Shown here: piece after piece, positions 59,749 to 64,000 of the stretch
Position numbering within the stretch: the stretch's first letter is position 1
Layout of the letters: the number at the start of each line of letters is the position of its first letter
Origin: JAJFFW01 sp038531315
Lineage (GTDB): Bacteria; Pseudomonadota; Alphaproteobacteria; Caulobacterales; Parvularculaceae
DNA length: 64,000 nucleotides
Assembly: GCA_038531315.1 (NCBI GenBank)
Contig: JBCBBT010000004.1
Location: 18,946-82,945 of the forward strand
Reading direction: 5' to 3'
Made by a program: the position numbers and the translations under genes
The notes under the pieces: model-generated
Seen by the model: only the letters and a program-made list of their open reading frames with translations
Told to the model about the DNA's origin: nothing
Database searches by the model: none

Positions 59749-62700
59749 ATGGTTCTCGATGATGGCATGCGCACATCAAGCGCTTCTCTACTCATGCGCG
59801 GATGCACGCCGCGCGGTCTTGCCAAACGCAGTCTGACAAAACGCCATCTGGGCAAACGGCTGCTGCTGGCGACGGCGATAGCGCCGGCGATTGCGCTGAT
59901 CGGCGGCGCAGCAGCAGCGCAAACGGACGATGCCGCTGCAGACGATGACGTCGATGATGTGATCGTCGTCGAAGGCTTTCGTCGGTCAATCCAGAATTCA
60001 ATTGAACTCAAGCGCGACAACACATCGATAGTCGATGGTCTGACAGCGGACGATATCGATGACTTGCCGGCGCTGTCGATCGCCGAGGCGCTTGAGAACA
60101 TCACATCCGTTGGCTCGCAGCGCGAAGGCAGCGGCGCAACGGAAATCTCAATCCGCGGCCTCGGACCGTTTCTGGGCTCCACGGTGATCAATGGCCGCGA
60201 AGCAACGAACGGTTCGGGCGACCGGTCGGTTAACTTCGCGCAGTTCCCCTCCGAACTTTTCAACTCCATCGCAATTTACAAGACCCAGGAAGCAAGCCTG
60301 ATCGAAGGCGGCGTCGCCGGGCAAGTCGCGCTTTCCACCGTCAAGCCGCTCGATTATGGGCGCCGGCGTATCCAGCTCCAGGCGAAGGGCAATGCGAGCC
60401 CGGATAATTTGCGGCTTGAGGAACCAATTCGCGACTTCGGTTATCGCCTGACGGGGAGTTATGTCGATCAGTTTGAAACCGATGTCGGTGAAATCGGCAT
60501 CTCGATCGGTGTTCAGCGGAATATAACGCCGAACCCGGAACAAGAAGCGCGCTCAAGCAGCACGTTCCAGTCCTGTACGATTGCGTCTCTTGACAGCAGT
60601 TCTTGCAACGGCGGCTCGCCGAACGTTTCCGCTGAGGATATCAGCGATGTGACGGGTGACCGGATTGGCTTGAACGAACCTTTTGTCCTGACGACATCGT
60701 CGCGTTCATTCCGGCAAAACATTACCGATGACAAGCGCGAGTCCGTTTTTGGCGCTTTCCAGTGGCGTCCGAACAACCGGGTGAATGTCAACGCCGACCT
60801 CCAGGTCTCAAACCGGACGTTCACCGAGTTCAGAAGCGATCTCGTCATCGACGCAAACGATTTAGAGCCGCTTGACGCTGATCCGGAAGACGTCATCTTC
60901 CCCATCACGACTGCGGCCGACGGCTCGCTCCGTGCTGGCACCACCACGGGCAATGTTGAGGTCAACAGTCAATTCTCCGAGCGCATCGAGGACTATGTCG
61001 GTTTCGGCGCCAATATCGCCGTCGATTTAACCGATCGGCTGACGGTGTCTGTGGACGGGTCGTATTCCGATACGTCGCGCCGGGAAAATCAGGTGCAGGC
61101 GCGGGTGCGGACCGAACGCTCACAAGTTGCCGGCATCGAAGTTCTGCAAAATGGATCGCTTGGTCATCAATTCACGTTGCGCGATGTTGATGTGACCAAT
61201 CCGGCGACGTTTGACGGCGACGACGCCAACGATCTTCGCGTGCGTGAAGATTTGAACCAGTTCCGTAACCACAACATTGTCGCTGTGCGTGCGGATGCGG
61301 AATACACCATCGATAGCGCTTTGATCTCAAGCATCGAGGGCGGCTTCCGGTTTTCGGCCCAGCGTTATGACCAGTTGCCGCGCGTGCGGTTTGAAACCGA
61401 CGGATCGCCGAACCCGCTGGCGCCAGGCATCGACACGTCGACATTTGGTCCTGAAGCGGCTGCATTGTGCGCAAATTCCTCGTTTCCGGAGCCAGACTTT
61501 CTGGATGGCGAGATCAATGGCAACCTGATCACGAATATTGACGAAGACGGCAATGTGATCGACGCCGGAACCGGCAATTCGTTTTTGACCTTCAACGGCC
61601 TTTGTCTTGCTGAGGCGTTCCTCGGTCGCGGCGTTCGTATTCCGACAGCCGCCGACGCCTCAGGCGCTGAGCTTGTTCAGTCGGTTGATGTCCGTGAGGA
61701 GACGATCGCGTTTTACGGCCAGGTCAACTATAATGGCGAGCTTGGCGGTCTGCCGGTGCGCGGTAATGTCGGCATTCGTTATATCGACACCACAGTCGAT
61801 TCAGATAGTTTCCGCACCAACCTTATCGCGGAAACCGACGAGAACGGCGTCATCACGGATGTGAACGCCGATCTGTCGGATGTCCAGCCGATCAGCTCGA
61901 CATTCAGCTACTCTGAGATCCTGCCGAGCTTTAACCTTGTCGCCGATCTCAACGATGATCTTCTGTTGCGGCTTGGTGTTTTCAGGGCGTTGTCGCGGCC
62001 TGATCCTTCCGATCTCGGTAATGGCCGGGTCTTCGGATTGCTGAACCTCGACGAGACTGACGCCGATACAACCATCGCGGACTTTATCGGCAGCGTCACC
62101 TCAAACGGTAATCCGCGGCTGGAACCGTTCCTGTCCTGGAACTATGACATCGCGCTTGAATGGTATCCGAACGCCGATTCTATTTTCGGGATTGGCGTCT
62201 ACTACAAGTCGTTTAACGGCGGCTTTGAAAACGTCGCCCAGACGGAGACATTCGTCATCAATGGCGAGCCTTTCGAGACAATTGTGCCAGTACAGTCGAC
62301 CGACGACGACAACAGCCGGATTTTCGGTATTGAAGTCAACGCGGCCCACGCATTCAGCTATCTGCGGGCGCCGTTCAATGGTCTTGGCTTCAAGGTGAGC
62401 TACAACTTCGCGGACTCAAATTTCGAATTTGAAGACGGCCAATTCGGAGCCGCGACGCTGGTCGGCTCAGATGGTTCGACGACGCAGCTTTCCGGCATCA
62501 TTCCGCCTGCTGACTTGCCGGGTCTGTCACGGCATACAGCGAACGCACAAGCCTATTACAATATTGGCAATCTCAGCTTCCAGTGGATCGTCAAGTATCG
62601 CAGCGATTTCTTCCAGCAGTTCATTAATACGCCGCAAAACCTGCGGTTCATTGATGATGCGACGGTGCACGAGGCGCGCATCGCCTATAAGCTGACAGAC

Positions 62701-62835
62701 AACATCAAATTGTCACTCGAAGGCGTTAACCTGTTCAATGAACCGCGGGTGCAGTTTAACCCGACGCAGGACAGTTTCGCGGAGATTAACGTCTTCGGGC
62801 CGCGCTACTTTGCGGGCATTACAGGAAAATTCTAG
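59749..62835 (+). CDS. TonB-dependent receptor (FecA/carbohydrate-type)
   Basis: A 1028-residue outer-membrane receptor. It has a long, basic N-terminal leader with LAKRSLTKRHLGKRLLLATA, ending in a signal cleavage near GGAAAAQ. The TonB box region is VDDVIVVEGFRRSIQNSIEL. The plug contains EISIRGLGPFLGSTVINGRE and VNFAQFPSELFNSIAIYKTQ. The barrel ends in FGPRYFAGITGKF, an aromatic C-terminus. These traits match the TonB receptors of Caulobacter-like bacteria that take up sugars. The FadR-type regulator downstream fits a catabolic uptake locus. Confidence 0.93.
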   Translation: MVLDDGMRTSSASLLMRGCTPRGLAKRSLTKRHLGKRLLLATAIAPAIALIGGAAAAQTDDAAADDDVDDVIVVEGFRRSIQNSIELKRDNTSIVDGLTADDIDDLPALSIAEALENITSVGSQREGSGATEISIRGLGPFLGSTVINGREATNGSGDRSVNFAQFPSELFNSIAIYKTQEASLIEGGVAGQVALSTVKPLDYGRRRIQLQAKGNASPDNLRLEEPIRDFGYRLTGSYVDQFETDVGEIGISIGVQRNITPNPEQEARSSSTFQSCTIASLDSSSCNGGSPNVSAEDISDVTGDRIGLNEPFVLTTSSRSFRQNITDDKRESVFGAFQWRPNNRVNVNADLQVSNRTFTEFRSDLVIDANDLEPLDADPEDVIFPITTAADGSLRAGTTTGNVEVNSQFSERIEDYVGFGANIAVDLTDRLTVSVDGSYSDTSRRENQVQARVRTERSQVAGIEVLQNGSLGHQFTLRDVDVTNPATFDGDDANDLRVREDLNQFRNHNIVAVRADAEYTIDSALISSIEGGFRFSAQRYDQLPRVRFETDGSPNPLAPGIDTSTFGPEAAALCANSSFPEPDFLDGEINGNLITNIDEDGNVIDAGTGNSFLTFNGLCLAEAFLGRGVRIPTAADASGAELVQSVDVREETIAFYGQVNYNGELGGLPVRGNVGIRYIDTTVDSDSFRTNLIAETDENGVITDVNADLSDVQPISSTFSYSEILPSFNLVADLNDDLLLRLGVFRALSRPDPSDLGNGRVFGLLNLDETDADTTIADFIGSVTSNGNPRLEPFLSWNYDIALEWYPNADSIFGIGVYYKSFNGGFENVAQTETFVINGEPFETIVPVQSTDDDNSRIFGIEVNAAHAFSYLRAPFNGLGFKVSYNFADSNFEFEDGQFGAATLVGSDGSTTQLSGIIPPADLPGLSRHTANAQAYYNIGNLSFQWIVKYRSDFFQQFINTPQNLRFIDDATVHEARIAYKLTDNIKLSLEGVNLFNEPRVQFNPTQDSFAEINVFGPRYFAGITGKF

Positions 62836-62883
62836 CTTCCTCCCTGAGCGCGCCGCCCCTTAACAGGGCGGCGCACCGGTAGC

Positions 62884-62926
62884 AAAGTCCGCCCGTTTCC
62901 TGATCGGAAGCAGGCGGACTTTTTTG
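62884..62926 (+). terminator. Terminator after the TonB receptor
   Basis: AAAGTCCGCC (62884-62893) pairs with GGCGGACTTT, followed by three more T residues. A second GC hairpin (GCGCCGCCC / GGGCGGCGC, 62850-62874) lies just before it but lacks a T run. Confidence 0.8.
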
Positions 62927-63023
62927 TTCCCGTGATTCACGTAAAATCAACTGGAAATTGGTATGCAAAATTGCTAAAATCTAGCGGAAAAAGACGTTCG
63001 ACGATCTCTCGAAAGACGCATCA

Positions 63024-63776
63024 ATGGCTGAAAAGCGCCTTTATCATTCCGTCGCCCAGAAGATCAAAGAGATGATCGAGGAGGGCGCGTTTCCGCCCGG
63101 CAGTCGGCTGCCCGGCGAGCGTGATCTCGCCGACCAGCTGGGCGTCAGCCGCGTCACAATCCGGGAGGCGCAAATCGCGCTTGAAGCGGTCGGGTTTCTC
63201 GATATCCGGGTTGGTTCCGGCGTTTACGTATTGCGGCGGTCGAGCAGCGAAGCCCAGTCGATGCCTGATGTCGGGGCGTTTGAGCTTACCGAGGCGCGCT
63301 CGGCGATCGAATCGGAAGCCGCGGCGCTGGCGACGGCGACCATCACCGATGAAGAACTCGATCAGCTCGATGAAATCGTCGAGCGCATGGGGTCTGAGAC
63401 CGACCCGCATGCGCCGCTGGCGTCTGACGCGGACCGCGAGTTCCATCTGACGATTGCGCGCGCGACCAAGAATAACGCCATGTTGGAGACAATCGAGCGG
63501 CTTTGGCGGATCCGAAACGAAAAGCCGGAAGTGAAAAGCGCTTACGACTCCATTTGTGAGATCGACCCCAAGCGCCGGCTCAAAGAACACCGTGATATTG
63601 CGGTTGCGCTTCGCAAACGCGATCCCGACCGGGCGCGCAAGGCGATGCGGACGCACTTCAAATGCATCGTCGAAGCCATGTTGAGCGCAACCGAGGCGCA
63701 GGCGATTGAGGAGGCGCGCCGGCGCACCCAGGAAAGCCGCGAGCGCTTTCTCAACGGAACGCCGGCGTTAAGTTGA
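63024..63776 (+). CDS. GntR-family (FadR subfamily) transcriptional regulator
   Basis: A 250-residue regulator. The N-terminal winged helix is typical: SVAQKIKEMIEEGAFPPGSR, LPGERDLADQLGVSRVTIRE, IRVGSGVYVL. The C-terminal FCD domain carries the metal/effector residues in DREFHLTIARATKNNAMLE, KEHRDIAVALRKRD and RTHFKCIVEAM. Effectors of such proteins are often sugar acids. AATTGGTATG at 62956-62965 in its own leader resembles sites upstream of the flanking genes, so it may autoregulate. Confidence 0.93.
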   Translation: MAEKRLYHSVAQKIKEMIEEGAFPPGSRLPGERDLADQLGVSRVTIREAQIALEAVGFLDIRVGSGVYVLRRSSSEAQSMPDVGAFELTEARSAIESEAAALATATITDEELDQLDEIVERMGSETDPHAPLASDADREFHLTIARATKNNAMLETIERLWRIRNEKPEVKSAYDSICEIDPKRRLKEHRDIAVALRKRDPDRARKAMRTHFKCIVEAMLSATEAQAIEEARRRTQESRERFLNGTPALS

Positions 63777-63924
63777 CCCCTTCGCCAGCGATTGGCCCAT
63801 ACCAAATAATTTGACCTTTCAGCGAAATTGGCCTGCATTTTTTGTTGTCCAATATTCCTTTCTCCCCTAATATTAAAAAAACCGACGGCGCGGCAGGCGT
63901 CGCAAAAAATATGTGGGAGGTCGG
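63777..63924 (+). promoter_or_regulatory. Control region of the truncated right-end gene
   Basis: It contains GATTGGCCCATACCAAAT (63790-63807, an ATTGG...CCAAAT inverted repeat), AATTGGCCTG (63826-63835) and TTGTCCAATA (63845-63854). These echo the sites before the TonB receptor. GGGAGG at 63915-63920 is the ribosome-binding site. Confidence 0.5.
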
Positions 63925-64000
63925 ATGTTCACCACCAACGCGTTTTCGCGCCACGCGTTTTCGCTCAATGCGTTTTCGCTCAATGCGTTTTCGCTCAATG
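63925..64000 (+). CDS. Start of a gene cut by the window end
   Basis: Only the first 25 codons are visible: MFTTNAFSRHAFSLN and then two more AFSLN units. A well-placed GGGAGG supports the ATG. The leader is likely a long N-terminal extension preceding a signal peptide, as in the upstream TonB receptor, but the product cannot be known from this. The repeated codons are a 15-bp tandem repeat. Confidence 0.65.
   Translation, partial: MFTTNAFSRHAFSLNAFSLNAFSLN
63940..63999 (+). repeat. Four 15-bp in-frame tandem repeats
   Basis: Unit GCGTTTTCGCTCAAT occurs at 63955-63969, 63970-63984 and 63985-63999 without change, preceded by a related copy at 63940-63954 (GCGTTTTCGCGCCAC). The array may continue past the window. 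Each unit encodes AFSLN, so copy-number change would keep the frame. Confidence 0.95.

Noticed and set aside
63940..64000. Short regular repeats considered as a CRISPR array
   Set aside because: The 15-bp units are contiguous with no spacers and lie in a reading frame behind a good ribosome-binding site.

Overview
The window is ordinary chromosomal DNA of an alphaproteobacterium, GC-rich and densely coding, with no insertion sequence, prophage, plasmid gene or CRISPR array that I can see. The class is supported by several family and order signatures: a MucR-type regulator, aerobic CobT, a CBP3-type bc1 chaperone, Cox15-type heme A synthase, and the block bamE / CBP3 - DUF177 - plsX - fabH - ihfA - merR. 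Two large TonB-dependent receptors, many lipoproteins and the gyrA-coaD-cyclophilin order suggest a marine, dimorphic-type lineage (Hyphomonadaceae or Parvularculaceae-like). That family-level placement is inference.

Layout. 0-8 kb: 3' end of gyrA, coaD, two cyclophilins, a VPLPA-CTERM-type surface protein, serS, surE and an NlpD-like lipoprotein. 8-12.4 kb (minus): two PaaI-type thioesterases, a small chorismate mutase, a Tat-signal short-chain dehydrogenase and an ABC-F ATPase. 12.6-20.7 kb: an unrecognised four-helix membrane protein, ndk, a membrane hydroxylase of the sterol desaturase family, an EF-hand protein, a DUF1295 methyltransferase/reductase-like protein, a nitroreductase, a YceI - cytochrome b561 - YceI operon and a fasciclin protein. 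20.7-29.4 kb: cobT, a cellulose-synthase-like glycosyltransferase, an ispH-thrB-rnhA operon, a lipoprotein and argS. 29.7-33 kb: an Oar-like TonB receptor.

33-37 kb is a riboflavin operon (ribD-ribE-ribB-ribH-folE, minus) behind a clear FMN riboswitch. The riboswitch is followed by an intrinsic terminator lying directly against the ribD start codon. 37-46.5 kb: exported msrA, an S9 peptidase lipoprotein, a DoxX-like protein, purB, DUF805, a helix-hairpin-helix protein, tdh, hemB and a MarR regulator. 46.5-58 kb: mucR, glyA-nrdR-nusB-thiL, tRNA-Pro(GGG), merR-ihfA-fabH-plsX-DUF177-CBP3, bamE, a J-domain protein, DUF2842 and ctaA. 58-64 kb: a probable uptake locus made of a beta-propeller lipoprotein, a divergent TonB receptor, a FadR-type GntR regulator, and the start of a further gene cut by the window end whose first codons contain four 15-bp tandem repeats.

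Most genes are housekeeping. The parts that most deserve a second look are the FMN riboswitch/terminator and its unusual operon content (folE included, no GTP cyclohydrolase II); an ATTGG-type motif recurring in all three intergenic regions around the GntR gene; a MucR protein lacking both histidine zinc ligands but carrying an AT-hook-like tail; and the in-frame repeat at the right edge. I did not find convincing evidence of a wholly new multi-gene system.
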